Positions 44,476 to 58,329 of a DNA stretch of 64,000 nt are shown here, one piece after another (positions within the stretch are counted from its first letter, which is position 1; every line of letters begins with the position of its first letter). Both the position numbers and the translations under genes were made by a program. The DNA is from Sipunculus nudus. Taxonomy: Eukaryota > Annelida > Sipuncula > Golfingiida > Sipunculidae. The notes beneath the pieces were generated by a model. It searched no databases and had not been told where the DNA came from. It worked only from the letters and a program-made list of their open reading frames with translations. The stretch spans positions 49,192,401 through 49,256,400 of the forward strand of contig CM049317.1 of NCBI GenBank assembly GCA_026874595.1, written 5' to 3'.

Positions 44476-45210
44476 ATATATTCTAGTAAACAATATAAAT
44501 TTGGGTATCAAATGCATCCTTATCGGAGTCGTCACAATAATTAGAAGCTTTATGGGTTCGTGATTTGATAGTAGACAAAATAAGAGACGACATTATATAC
44601 AGAATGCATATATAGAGAGCACGGGATTATAAACAAAATAAAAGCAATCCCCCGCCCACTTACACTCACGCACACACAAAGAAAAGTGCCCAGATAAATT
44701 AAAAAAAAAAATTATAAGATAAAAGGGGCCTCTCTACTGAATCGTTTTAAATTCACTGTAAATCAATAAATGCACATGGTCCCCAGAGTAATTCTGTTCC
44801 AAAAACACTTTATATTATATAAAAAAGAAAACTGACGTAGGCCCCTCTGGTCAATCCGGACTGAAACCCAATATATACATGCTCCTTAAAGGAAAACCAG
44901 GACTTTCGCATTTTCGCACGCTCCTTGTGCCCGTTAGGATACGTCTGGCCGTCACGGACCGTCTTTGGCCGTCTCGGGGCCTCCAAACAAATTTTAATGT
45001 AAATATAATTCCAAAGTTAATACTAATGTTCTATGTAAGAAAAGCTTGATGTCATGGGCCGATGTATTAAAATGCACACCTGAGTACACAGTTCACGTTT
45101 TTTCCCAACATTATGGAATAACATTTTTTTAAAATTGGTAACAAATCTGAATTTTATTACAAACTCTCTCTTCCTCAGGCATCAGCAATATAGGGGATAT
45201 GATGAACACT
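44476..45210. other. Spacer
   Basis: AT-rich, with a short ggccgtc-rich patch (about 44945-44985). No gene recognised. Confidence 0.4.
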
Positions 45211-45229
45211 GTTGGATCATTTAAAAATG

Positions 45230-45500
45230 AAAATGATTTTGGTGTTACTTAAACATCTCTCCAGACATTCCAACTGCATTCAGTCATCAGCTGTATACCC
45301 AGGAATTTGTAACATAATTGGTTATTCACATTTAGACGACAGTATTATTTACAGTGATAGTGCATTTACCAAGAATGTATCATATGCTCTTACACAATTA
45401 TGATCAAAATTTATATATAAGAAATGCATATTGACACAACTAGTATTCGAAATAATAATAGGGATGATTAGTTGGATGTATCTATTCTGGAAAAAGAACA
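45230..45500 (+). pseudogene. Reverse-transcriptase fragment, possibly DIRS-like
   Basis: The frame reads ILVLLKHLSRH, IIGYSHLDDSIIYSDS (LDD catalytic box context) and NVSYALTQL, then after a stop KKCILTQLVFEIIIGMI. The order 'LDDS - helix - K/LTQ - FLGxxI' is that of DIRS-type RT palm sequences. It is short, stop-interrupted and without flanking domains, so this is a relic identified on motif spacing only. Confidence 0.4.
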
Positions 45501-46849
45501 ACGTTTCTCAGCTTTATATTTTATTTCATTGGACAGAGACATTAGGGAATTCCAGTATTACATTTTAAATAATTATTTACCAGTCAATGCTCAGCCATAT
45601 AAACGGAAATTAATAGGTAGTTACTTTGAGAAATGATTATTTTTTTTGTTATATAAGGAAAATTATTCTTATTATAACTAATTTTGTCAAGTCAATGTAT
45701 GGTTACCAAGAATTATATTTTTAAATATGCGATTGGTTGACCTGTCCACGTTTAGTGCTAAAATTGGGACTACTTCATTTGTTTTGTAATGTGGCAAAAG
45801 AGAAAAAAGACATGTTTATGTAAAATAATATTTAAATGGTTTTTAACAGGTATATGAACATGGCTGAGGGACAGTCAATATACACACTGTTATATATACA
45901 CACTGGTAAAGTAGAGAACGGTACTCTGGTACACCGAGGAGTACTCATACCCCACGCCGGTGGCATCCATATTTCTATGGAAATGTGAGGGAGATAGCAT
46001 TCACAACACTGTATATACGCTCCCGAGGCAGCGGAAATCTTGCGCTTCTAAAGAATTTACTGATTTTCCCCCTGCCTTGTTTGACCGTTTATGATACACT
46101 TAGACACCAGGTAGTTGGTCTGCCTGCTAGAAAATCATGCTGATGTGAATAGCAGCCAACCAATCACCAGTTAACAAATACTTGACAGGCAGCATGGATC
46201 CGCCCAGGGCTGCGCTTCAAGTGCTGCTTAATGACAGTTTTATGTTTATTCTTAGTAAAGAAAAGTCGAATTTTAAATGCTCCCTTTGCGTTCTCGCATC
46301 ATCGACTGATTAGATTATGACATTACGACTATGTTAGCATAGACTTGTATCCTCTGTCAGGAAAACTGAAACCAGCAAGCGAGATATGCTAGGAGCCTTT
46401 GTTGTTTCATTTCGTTTGAATTACACCTCACCGGCCGGGCATCCTATGTACACAAGGACCTGTGCAAACCACGTGTAGGGCCATTCTCTCTGAGCCTGTG
46501 GCCTGTTCAAACAGGGCGATGAGTTGTCACTAAAAAAGAAATGAACAACAATGGCTCCGTGTGTTCCTCGCCTGGCCGGTAAACCATTTTGTCTTCCAGC
46601 ACAGGGTCTCACTTGATTAGACCAAAATACAGTGCTTCCCTCTGGAATAGCGATTCAAGATACGAGATCAAAACAAACAGCGCTTACGACATAGGTAGAA
46701 GGCCTATAGGTAAGGCGCTGTGTAAAGAGGTTGCTGTATATGGCGATAAAATAACTAACACACACATACATATAAGTCATGTTGATAAATCATGTGAAAC
46801 ATTCACGCTTTACAGTCTATTCCCTATGTGATAACATTGATCACAGCCT
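45501..46849. other. Spacer
   Basis: No supported exon on either strand. Confidence 0.35.
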
Positions 46850-47240
46850 CTTCTGAAGGCTGGTATTCCAGGACCATCAGACCACAACATGGTATTCGAC
46901 AAACATCAGACTACATCATCAGTTAGCTGGTATTTCACAAACATCAGAATACGTCTTCGAATCGTTTTTAATCCACAAACAGCAAACTAAGTCATCGAGA
47001 AGTTTTTCATTCGTCGAGCATCGGACTACGTCATCGGGTTCCCTTCTAACCGACAAACGTTGTACACCATCATCGGGACACTGGTATTCGACAAACGTTA
47101 ACCGACGTCATCAGATTGCTAGTATTCGCAAATGTCAGACTACGTCATCGGGTGGATGGTCCCAAACATCAGAGTAGGATATCATAATCGTTATGTACCA
47201 CTTCAACGGCAAGACTACGTCCTCTGAGTCTGATTAAACG
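46850..47240. repeat. Degenerate ~40-45-bp tandem repeat
   Basis: About nine imperfect units share ctggtattcgacaaacatca and gactacgtcatcgg. Units differ in length, so the array is old. Confidence 0.7.
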
Positions 47241-47729
47241 AGTATTAATCATGGACATCAAGTGTATTGTTTCCAGTAGTTTTTTTACTCTTAATATAAC
47301 ACTATTTTTTCCTTTTTTACTTATATGAGACTTTGCACCTTGGGACAAAATGGTTTTAATTTTAGATCGGAAGAAAGGTTTGGTTTATTATCCGATAACT
47401 TTGCCTTCCTGATCTTGTGGTTTGTTTATTATATTTTTTCTTTGCAGTCAAAATAGGCGCTAGAAGGTTATTCGTTTTATATTTTGCCTGGCGCCAATGA
47501 TAATACTTGTCTGCGTTACAAAATGAAATATATGAAGTCGCAGGAACTTGTGATCGATACACAACAGGTGATATAACAAGCGTTTGTACGATGTTTGTAC
47601 GGCTATTACAGCTGATACGCTTCGGTGAGCGAATCAAACGTATTCCAGTCCCATAGGCAAATGTATTGTTTCTATGTATACAAATCTTCAATCGAAAAAG
47701 ATATGCCTGCACAGAATCAAGGAGCTGTA

Positions 47730-47933
47730 TAATCAGCGATAAAGTCCAAACACTGCGACGTTCGAACTAATCACTGATTCCACGTCAACATATCCCTTAA
47801 TTGCGTGATGAGTACTGGATAAGGAAGGATACGGAGAAACGATCTGTAAAATAAGAGATGAGAAATATATTACCAGCAGTTGAGAATTAGTTAACATACA
47901 ATGGTTCTTGTCTGTGAAGACGCTAATCGGAAT

Positions 47934-47978
<45 letters not shown>

Positions 47979-48040
47979 GGGGATTGTAATTCGAATGTTG
48001 ATTTCGTTAATAAAACAATGTTTTGGCAAGCGTCCTGAAA
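47730..48040 (-). repeat. Inverted duplicate, copy 2 (partner 18858-19345)
   Basis: Minus-strand order matches copy 1: ttgccaaaacat, acattcgaattac, GA run (47937-47975), gattagcg, aattctcaac, then aagggatatgttgac and ggactttatcgc. Confidence 0.65.
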
Positions 48041-48971
48041 ATATTTAACACGAAAAATATATAATTATTTGAATTAAAAGAAACTTAAAAGAACCATCAA
48101 GAACACTTTTTTCTTAGAGTGTATTTGTATTTATTCCATACCTACAGATATAAGTAATGGAATAATATGTAATAAATATATATGAATGTACTCACTATAT
48201 AAATGTTTCTTATTATGACGATGAACAGTTTTATTTGTATTTCTACACGTTTTCACAATTATTCAAATAAACATAATCTGAAAAAAAATGTGTTGCTAAC
48301 TAAAAATTTATTGAGAAAGTACTTTTTCTGAGACCTGTCAACAGCCCACCAGTTGTACAAAAAAAATGATGACAGGTTTCCGGCCAAGGTTTGAGTCTTT
48401 TAATGTGAGCACTGATTAATTCCCGAAAAAAAGTTACCCTGATTTATTCTGAAAGAGGTAGCGGCTCTAACGATTCCCCTAAACTTTTTATTCTATGGCA
48501 GGTATCAAGGACAGGGATGGATTAAAGGGGGGGGGGGGGGGGGGGCGAGTGAAGGGGCCGCCTCCTTTTCGTCATAACAATTGGGAACCAAAACAAAACA
48601 TTGGTCCACCCTTGAATGTTCCTTGATCACAAAGCTGTATGCATAACGTTAAAGGAAAATAGTGTTCATGGATGCCTGCAATAACAACCGGTTTGGCCTG
48701 CCTGACTCTGCTTGGGCCAAATATCTTCTAATCATGGTAAAGTATGTTTATAAATTCACAAATTGAAATTATGCAGCTCACGGGTATAATAGTAACATTT
48801 AAACAGGCAAATTTTAATGTATATTTTAAAGTCACATATCAGTTCTTTCCTCCCCTAACCCAGGGCTCTATGGCCGCATGTCATATTTATGATATGATAA
48901 TGTCGGGATTGTGCAATGTCTAGGATTCCCAACTATTAATTAAGTAGAATGAATAAACCACACTTCATCTT

Positions 48972-49002
<31 letters not shown>

Positions 49003-52000
49003 CAGGAATCGTATTTGTGTCCGGCTGAGTTGTTTTGGATTTGTTTGCTGGCCTTAGTAGGAAAGATACGTAAAATAAGTAACTGACACAAGCACTGTGA
49101 TTGGTCTTGAACTTGTAAAGATAACTGTTTATGAACCTCCAAGAAACATACTCCCTTAACCAGAGAATTTGGCACAATTTGTTCCATGTAGTTTTATGAA
49201 GAGCGTGTCTGCGAAAGGGCATGTTTGATTGACTACACCATGTTTTGCAGTGCAAGTCCTTCGATCGCGAGGTGTCAGAAAGCGAGTACCATTACTCTGT
49301 AGTGAGATATAGATAAATCATGCTTTGTATTTGCTGATTCTGTAGCGTTATATAGGCCCAAACCTCTATTGCATTGTATTAATAAAATATTTAATTTAAA
49401 ATTATATTATATTACCTCTTTAAAAATAGAACCTAATGTTTCCTAACGTTAGCGTATATTGGTGAACCGAATATATCTGTAATCCGAATAAATTAGGTTC
49501 TGCTAGTATGCATTAACCACCACATTCAACAGGTATAAATTATGGAAATTTATTACATGTACGTTTTACTAGTTACTTGCACTTGGCAAATTTCTCTTCT
49601 CAACCGACTGCCCACCTTTCACTTACGCTAGTTTGGATTTCCCAATTGACTTCCTTTCTCTCTGGGGAAGGCTTAATTGAAGTAAAATAGATTTAATCGC
49701 TTTATATATGGCTAATGTCACCATAGCGCGGTGGCTGCACCTGTAGTTTATTATCTCTAATGAGAGTTTATTTGGGTTCCTGTACCAACTTTACTCAATA
49801 ATGAATGCATGATCTGTTAATGTACACCAGCTGATAACAGACATTTACCCACTAAACAACGTGCCTTGATGCCTGTGATTATCTTAATACTCCAGTACAG
49901 AAATATAAATTTGCTCACGGTTATAACACGGGATGCAGCCATCGCAGTTTATAATGATTTAATTACGTGGATATTATGCCCAGCCAAGGAAGTAGTTCAC
50001 TCTTAACGGACGTTATTTCTATTACTGATGATGCAATTTTGAAGCAAATGATTTACAATAATAAACATATAATACACTTTGCTCTTGGCTTGACCATGAA
50101 GTTTACCTGCATACGTGTTCATGAAAATGCTATAAAGATCATATCTATACTGTTATTTTATGCTGATAAGATAGTGACCAGCAGTATCACGGGTAGTCAT
50201 CATCCATTAATAAGGTCTTGTTTCTGGGGGAAAGGACATATCTGTGTTTGAATTGATGCACAGCTTTACAAGCCGCCAGCACCGTTTACCGGCCAATCCT
50301 GGGCCAGACTCAAGTCCTTAGTGAGAAAACGTATAACATTTATATTAATGAATAATTAGATGACTACCCGATTTAAGATTGGAAATTATAATATGTTCCC
50401 TGCCACCGGTCATCAGTCTTGTTTGCTCAGAAAATGTAATTGGAAAATCTTAAGAAGCACAAAATTACCATCCCCCCCCCCCCCCGAACCCGTCCGAAAA
50501 AGTACATCCGTTGAGAATACCCGAAGACCCCCCCCCCCCTCTTTATAAAAAGGAGTACATAATTTTCTTCATTATTATTACATATTAATATATTTTTCTA
50601 TTGTACAACAATAATTATGTTAATTTCAATATTATTATTAACAAGCGCATTTGATTTAAACATTCAGAAACGCGTCTTACATCTAGTATAATTCAATATG
50701 CTAACTTTGCTCAATATGAGGCATCATTAAAATGATATTAAGGAAAATATGACTTAACTGTAAATTGATTGAATGCATCATAGCAAATTTAATTAAAAAA
50801 AATTATTCTCATAAAAAATGAAGGGAACATATCCCCTGTCCCCCTGAAACAAGGCCCATGCCTAGCATACCAAACATTTCATGTGTATTCTGTTTCACAG
50901 AAGCTTACCGTACTCATTAAATTCGTCCTGAAATAAAATGCCCTTTAAACGTCTGTTCTGGTTTAAATACCCATGTGATACTAACAATACGGTAAACTAA
51001 ATATTGCGTTCCCTTGGTCTGATGCCGAATGTTGCGAAATGATAGTTTGTAATCTGAAGTCTGAGTGGGGAACATGTAGTGTGGCGTTACATGGGAACAT
51101 GTATGTATATAACACCAGGCCACGTTAAAAGTTTATATTAAATCTATATATTTAGCTTCATAGTATGAAACGTTCAAGTGCTTATCCAATCCTTGCGTTA
51201 CTGTGTTCTTATTACTCCAACATGAAACGCTACAATAATGCATAGATATGATAAATATCTTTTTTTGTATGGAACACCTCTGATAACGAGTATAGGCGTG
51301 GATATCAGTCACAATGAAAAGAGGTACTACGCGAATTATGCGTCTACGATGAAGACATAGTTTGTTTAAATGTACAAGTTTTATTTTAAGGGCAGATGTA
51401 TACAGTTAACACCAGACGCCATTTGAAGTTATATGTATTCATTCATCAGAATCCTATTCAAACGGCTTTGTGTATACGCAGACATAAGTTGTTTAACATG
51501 ATTGGTTATAGCCCTAGAACAAAATCGGACCAAAATGGAAAATTCATCCTTGAATAAAACGTAAAGTGATCCCGATTTACTCCAAAATTTAATGGATTGT
51601 CCCTTGTATGTTACCCAAAATCATCTAGGCATTACATAATCAGTTTATAATGTTTCATAAATAAATCTATCCTTTGTGACTATACATAACAAGTTTCAGA
51701 ACAAATCATATATCTTCTACAAATTGTTGCAATAATACAGTATAATACAGACATACGCTTAAATGCTGGCACTGTCATTCTATTTTCACCGATAAAACTG
51801 CGCAAGGTCTACATGGATATCAAATTGAAATGCATCCAGAGTCTTATCTTTAGAGATAATATTTATAAAAATTTCCTTATGAAATTGTGCTAAAAATAAA
51901 CCAGTTAGTGTTATTTATAATTTCAAGACACATTCCTTAACATTTGATTCGTCGATTCTGAATAAACTTAGTGTTAAAATTTATATAAGATGAAGATGAG

Positions 52001-53700
52001 ATGTTTACCATTTATAGCAACAAAGTCTAATTTTTAGACAGTATCAGACACTGTAAAGAGGGTGCCGTTTGAGATCAAAGCGCGATAATACAAGGAATCC
52101 TTTAAATTCCTATGATGTTCAGGTGTTTCAAAGGAAAGAAAGTTACAGACGTGAATTAGTAGGTTCTTCTTTCTTTTAAAGCGTAAACTATTCCAATACA
52201 TCCTGTGTACCATGTGTGATGAGCTCTTGTTTCCAACAGATCTGCATCTATTAAGCAGCTGTTACCCAAAACCAGAATATCCACATGTATCTTATTCCTC
52301 AGGACCCCTACATGGAACCAACCACCTGATTGGTAGATATTGATGGAAATATTTTTCTAGTATAAATCTGTCTGTTTTCGCTTATTGGCTGAAAAGTAGT
52401 TAGCAAACGAGCATCATGGCCTTTATAATTCTTTATATAAAAGATACAGCGCTATATCATTTTTTAACGTTGATTACAGGGTAGGGGATTGATTATAAAA
52501 AGACATTTTGACAATATTAAAGCCAATACCAATACAAATAGGGATTCAAGCACCTGTGAATTGAGGAGCGTATCTTACATTTAAAAAATGTTTGTACCTA
52601 ACCCGAGTATTAATATATATGGTTAAATAGTTAAAACCGTGAACATTAAGAAATCCAATAAAAAGCTAAATTGGGTCAAGGCAAGGTAATTCATAACAAA
52701 GAAAATATTATCCCTACACACAACATCATATATTCTATATAATTTATACACAGTTGTTTATTTTGATCTAGACCATGGTTTATCTGCTTCCACTCTGATT
52801 TGACTCTTCATATTCGGTACACGTATCGTCGAGGCGCACTACTAGGACAAGTTTGTTTTCTTTTTCGGAATTATGCCATTTTAAGCCGAATAAATAATAT
52901 TTTTTATATTTCCCCGTAAGGTATTTCTGTTGTGCTTTAATTTGATAGGGATTCCATTAACAGTCCGGGTTTTTGTAGTTGGGGCGTACATATCTTCGCC
53001 TAGAATCTCCTTTAATATCAGTCCTGTGTTCACGTGTATGCGTCTCATGTGTGAACATTTTTAACGGGTTCACCTCTAAAGTGGCAGAAAAAAAATGAAC
53101 ACGAATGTTGGCTTCCACACGGGGAAGCATTTTGAGCTCAAGGGCCTGTAACGACATTTCATGACGGAGCCGGGCAATATAGGGTCAAGCGGATCACCTG
53201 TAATCCCCACTGACCCCCATTTCCATTATATTGCATGTTAAGGAATTTTACTATCAAAAGGAAGTAACGATTTAAAGTCCAGAGCGGAACATATGTCCAC
53301 ATTAATCTGCTTTCAATATGGAGCATTTTTTCCGTTGAGTGGATACAAAGTACTGAGACCCTTAACACCATCACCGTTTTATGGGTTTACAAGTTTGTTG
53401 AGTTTTATACATTCAGATGTATTTTAATATGATACCTGTGGTTTTAATAGTTCTGCCGATTTATTGTTTTTTTTAAATAATTTTTCAAACAGAAGCCTTG
53501 GTGGTTGGAGAGGGAGAGGGGGATTGCACACACTTCGTAGGGTCTTTAATCTCCAGGTACTTTGAAACATGTGACCGGTAGATCTATAAACGGATATGGA
53601 TTGGATTACTTTACATAACATATTCTGTGGTCGGCGCCTATGATACCCACCAGAATCTACTAATCAGTCGTTCGTTCATACGTGCTTCTTTCACGTAAAA
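48041..53700. other. Long gene-poor stretch
   Basis: Contains homopolymer G (48529-48546) and C runs (50473-50485, 50530-50539) and a (CA)n tract (48973-48994). I could not support any exon here, although first-half CTLD exons for the 54-kb unit would be expected in the right part. Confidence 0.4.
48973..48994. repeat. (CA)n microsatellite
   Basis: Uninterrupted CA dinucleotides. Confidence 0.95.
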
Positions 53701-53709
53701 CATTGTCAT

Positions 53710-55608
53710 GGTCCAGAAACACTGGTTCACCAGGCGATAGGGAAAGCAACTGCATACGAATGAGCGGCTTCTACGTGGGGACAACGGAATAGTCTTTTAT
53801 CATTATTCCTATGTGGAACTGTGATTGAGGCACTTAAGACAAAAATATATTATAGTAATTCCGATTACCTCCAAAACTTTATCGATTACGGCTGCGGTTT
53901 TAATCTACCCGTTTACAAATTTTAAGCAAAATCTGTATATAACATTTTGTGTTAATTTGCTGGAAGACATTGCAACGAACCAAGGCTGAAATGGTTTCTG
54001 GATAGGCTGGAGCAAGGAAGAATGGGTAACACTAAATGGTATGTAAAACTAGCTATGCTTTGGATACCTGTACCGAGTAAGGGTAGTTATATGTACAGTA
54101 TTAGCATTACACGCTATCGAGAACATTCTTACGTATATGAGCTTTAGTAATAGGATCACTTGGCACTTATCATATTCAAATAGTGTAGTTTGAAATAAAA
54201 CATATATTTCTTCAGGTAGCGCGGTTTTTTTCCTACAAGCTTTTGAAAACGCGATGGATAACACTTCTGGAACTTGTGTCGTTCAGTCCATTATCCTACC
54301 TTTCCATTTGTCGATCCGCCATTGTGATTCCAAAGCCAGTGTCGTGTGCGAAAATACAACTATGAAAGGGTGAACGAGAAGTCAAATATTCTTGATTGTT
54401 GATTATTATAGTTTTAAACTTATACGTACCGGTGTCATGTATTTTATAGTACTTATTGCGGTACCGCAAAAAAATACTGCTGTGAGATAAATACTACCAC
54501 TTATACGTCATCTTTATACCATTTAATGGGAATTCCATGGAAATATAGGATGTAATTCTATACTATATATTTTTGTGTTCATAGAAACGAGTGCTACCAA
54601 AGAAAAGGGGACACCTGACACAAAAAGACAGGCTTGTCAGTGTTTCACAACATCTGGGTTTATCAGTGCTGCTCCGACCAAAAAAATCATATTATGGACG
54701 TAGTACCCTTGTATTCAGTGTGACATGCCCATATTGTCTTAATATATGCTTCACAAACAAATCATTGTGGTATCATTTCAATGTATTATTGCTATATTAC
54801 ATATCGTTCTAATAGAAACATTGTATATCAAAGGTTAAATAGGTATTTAATGAGGAAAATGTTTTGATTATTGCTGTAAGGCAAACAAAATAAGTTTATC
54901 ATGAAGAGAAAATGTTGGCTAACGGTACATGTATATCTGAGGATCCTAATTGAACTTTTTTGTGGTTTCAAAGAATTTGTTTGCTATGTTTCCACAACAC
55001 CAAGGTTGGTTAGCTCCAGAAAAGAGTCGGACGGTCCAATACAAGCGAAAGGTTCTTGAGTTTTGGCCGAGTCTCACAATGGAAAGATTCATTTAATGAA
55101 AAATAATATAGCGATCCAGATTATCTGTTGGAGGTTCAACTAATTATAATAAGCAAATATATTATGCATATCATGTCCACGTAGTATACAGAAAGTATAT
55201 TGAGACAGAACTACTAATATGTTTTATATTCAACTTCTTGTCTTTCAGATTCATTTCAGTATACCGTCTTCCTAATCGCGTTTATGGCGTTTACTTCCTG
55301 TATGATTCCTATTCTTTATCTGTTCTGTTTTGTTGAAAATAGTTTAATAAAAGGTAAATATATAATGTAGTCAGATTTTTCTTTAAAGAAAGATCGGATA
55401 CACGGAAGAGATTCCTCTTATCTAAAATTCCTTCAAAAGCAATCTTTATATAATTGTATTTTTTTGTCAAAGAAAACATGTAAAATAGTTGAATAAAAGT
55501 GCCTGAAGGGGTAAAATCTATGTTTTACATTAATGCTTCATTATGAAATTAATGTTCGATTGATGTATTGCAGGTTGGGATATTCATGCCTGTTTCCAGG
55601 CTTGTTGA
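53710..55608 (+). pseudogene. Third CTLD transmembrane unit (unit C), partly decayed
   Basis: A CTLD first-half end (NGFWIGWSKEEWV, donor aatg/gtatgt at 54038) is preceded by an in-frame TGA at 53987-53989. The second half, 54216-54369 (TCVVQS, RHCDSK, VVCEN), follows a good acceptor, but its only donor falls in phase 2 instead of the family's phase 1. A Thr/Ser-rich frame after 54585 may be the stalk. Exon 55249-55353 (phase 1 to 1) encodes a membrane helix (YTVFLIAFMAFTSCMIPI), and 55574-55608 gives a ten-residue tail ending TGA. Around 53712-53830, SNCIRMSG followed by stops may be remains of an upstream CTLD half. No signal peptide was found. The CTLD and membrane exons parallel unit B. 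Confidence 0.6.
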
Positions 55609-57714
55609 CGGAAATGTGAACGTTGCGAGAAATATTCCAAGTCTGTAATATGTAATATTTAATCTGTGATAATGGCCTCGCGATTGTGTCACCCACACAT
55701 GTTCACAAAGTGTTCATAAGATACATTAATTGACCACACAAGCAATGGATTTTGCTGGAGTATTAAAGCCTGGGAAAAATGAAAATTGGTTTATGTTTTA
55801 TGGTACTATTTGAAATGATTCCCGTATATTTATATAAGAAGTAGTCCTAGTTCGCTTTTGGTTTATTTGTCCTTGATTGACATATGCATAGCTTTACTAT
55901 ATGTTTAACAGGAACCTTTGTTGATGAGGTACTTAACTAATATATATCAATTCTAAAAAAAGGGTTAGACTCAAACACTAAAGTTTGTTTGTTTAATCCT
56001 AAGTGCAACATATCCGTACAAGTAAATGTTATCCATGAGTCTATATTATTTTTCTCCTTTCTAATGTTTAAATTTACTATAGAGCAAGTTAAGTAAACGT
56101 CGGTGCATTGAGATATTGGATATTTTGTGAAACCTTGTTCATCTGCGTCCTGTTAGTGAAATTTCAAGACATATTTCTGAAATATTTGAATTGTAGATCC
56201 TGTATGAACAATGTTAAGATTAGGGTAAGGTGAAGAGGAGATAAGTGATATTTATACAGTAAAATAAAATACCGGTTTATCAGCCTTGAACATTAATAAG
56301 AGTATGCTTTTCAGGGTGCTCAAAATGTTTTGTACTGAAAATCACAGCACTTAAATGACAGAACGGCTTAATTTTTACCTTATAGACGTTTCCCCGGACG
56401 CTTTTTAGGATGTTAAATTTGTAAATTTCTGGGTCCAATATATATGTCCATGGTATTGGATGGTTTAAAAAAGCAATATAAAGCTTTTACATTTAAAACT
56501 TCTATTTAAAAAAAACAAGGAAGGAGGTATGGGCCATAATACGATCCTTTAATTTTCAATCCAACATATAAGTGGGCCAAATAATGAAGAGGCTCACAGT
56601 TTGACGTTTGATCGAACGGCAACGTTATGGCCCAATTTAGCCAAACCAACTATTTGAAGAATAAATAACATACTCTGAATGGTGCCGAGCTTAACCTGTG
56701 ATTTAAAGCCATCCGTCTCTCAAAACCAGTGACACAACTGACTGGAGCCTTGCTATATCGTTCGTATAGATTACTCGACCCTCTGACTGGCAGCTTGATC
56801 TCCCAATCCTGCATACCTGCCGGTACTGCATTGGTGGCACCATCCCTACGGAAAGTATGACTACTTTATTGATAACTTTGAATTCTTGCTAATGCTAAAA
56901 TGAGCCGAACCTATTAAACAAAGAGAGACTTTGTAAGAACACATACTTTGGAGAGTTAAACAATGGTTCCACCCTATAATGTACCTCGTAGAAGCAGGTA
57001 CTGTCACATTGAGCATATGGCACAGGTGTGTGAGAGCAGCCGATGTTGATTACGTAGCGACTTCGAACTTTTTCAGTTTTAGAGTCAGATAATTTATCAA
57101 CCACTTATTCTCAGAAAAAAAAATACCAAGCCAACTGTTAAATGGCTAGCTCCTTCAAATGACGACTGTGATTGCTATCGAATTTTGCCGCTCTCAAACA
57201 TGCATAATAAGCCAGAGTCAAGGCTATCCTATCCAAATACGAATCACTGGACACTCCTATGTTATCTCTTAGCGGAAGCAGCACGTAATAAATTGCAGGG
57301 AGTTCCTGCTATGGCGGCCCCGACTCATATTTAAGACCTGCCAAAGCTCGCATCTGCAATACATATTGTTTATTAAACATGATAACTTAAAATTAGCTAA
57401 TGTACTGGTGCAGATAATGGCTAATTCATTTCTGCCAGCTGATGGATGATCTAGCCGTGAACGCTTCGAGTCACCCCAGGAAAACGCGTCCACGACTTCA
57501 TCCCCTGCATTCTTGAAATGTTTTCAGCTAGTTCATCCAATATATATTATCTCACCGACAAGAACAAGCGTGCACCTTAGTGGTCGGTGTGAGACCAATC
57601 ACCCCATGAGCGTGAGTTCCAGGGTCCTGTGTATAACAAAGCCGGCTTAAGAGGAACGGTTCCGCCTAAATAGATGTGTATGCAAGATTTAAGTTTTAAA
57701 CGTTAACAGTAATT

Positions 57715-57717
<3 letters not shown>
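55609..57717. other. Spacer downstream of unit C
   Basis: No gene recognised. Homopolymers and short AT repeats only. Confidence 0.4.
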
Positions 57718-57756
<39 letters not shown>

Positions 57757-57801
57757 GAGAGGTAGAAAGAAAAAGAAAGAGAGAGAGAGAGAGAGAGAGA
57801 C
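57718..57801. repeat. (TA)n followed by (GA)n
   Basis: TA run to about 57751, then a GA/GAAA-rich run. Its place relative to unit C mirrors the GA tract after unit B. Confidence 0.9.
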
Positions 57802-58329
57802 TTGTCGGTTACATTTGCGCACCAGTCTTTATGCAAAGTGATTATATGACATACCGTATTATGCTTATTTCTTTATTATTGTTGTTGTACTTACTATGTA
57901 TTTACTAGATGCACCCGTTAAAATCTATGGTTCTATGTAACCAAAAGTGGTGCAATAAGCTTGTAGGCACTATACGTCTCATATTTTTACATTGTGCTTT
58001 TCGCAGGAACTGCTGTTCATAGTATAAAGATCACTTGTGCTTGGATTCTCCAGGAATCCCTCTTCAATAAAAAAAATCAGCAAGAATGGCAAATCTTGCA
58101 ATTCAATAAATAAAAAAAGAAGCCGACGTGAGGCATATATAGGGTGTACGAAATTTGAGAGAACTTTGTCCTTCTGATATACAACATGCACAAGACATCT
58201 TCATTGCCGTAGTGATTCCCATTGTATATAGAAGCCATCTCTACTGTGTATATAATTAAATGAAATTAAATGACTGTATATAGAAAAATGAAAGTTCATG
58301 AAAGAAAAGTTATATAAATTGAGGCTCAA

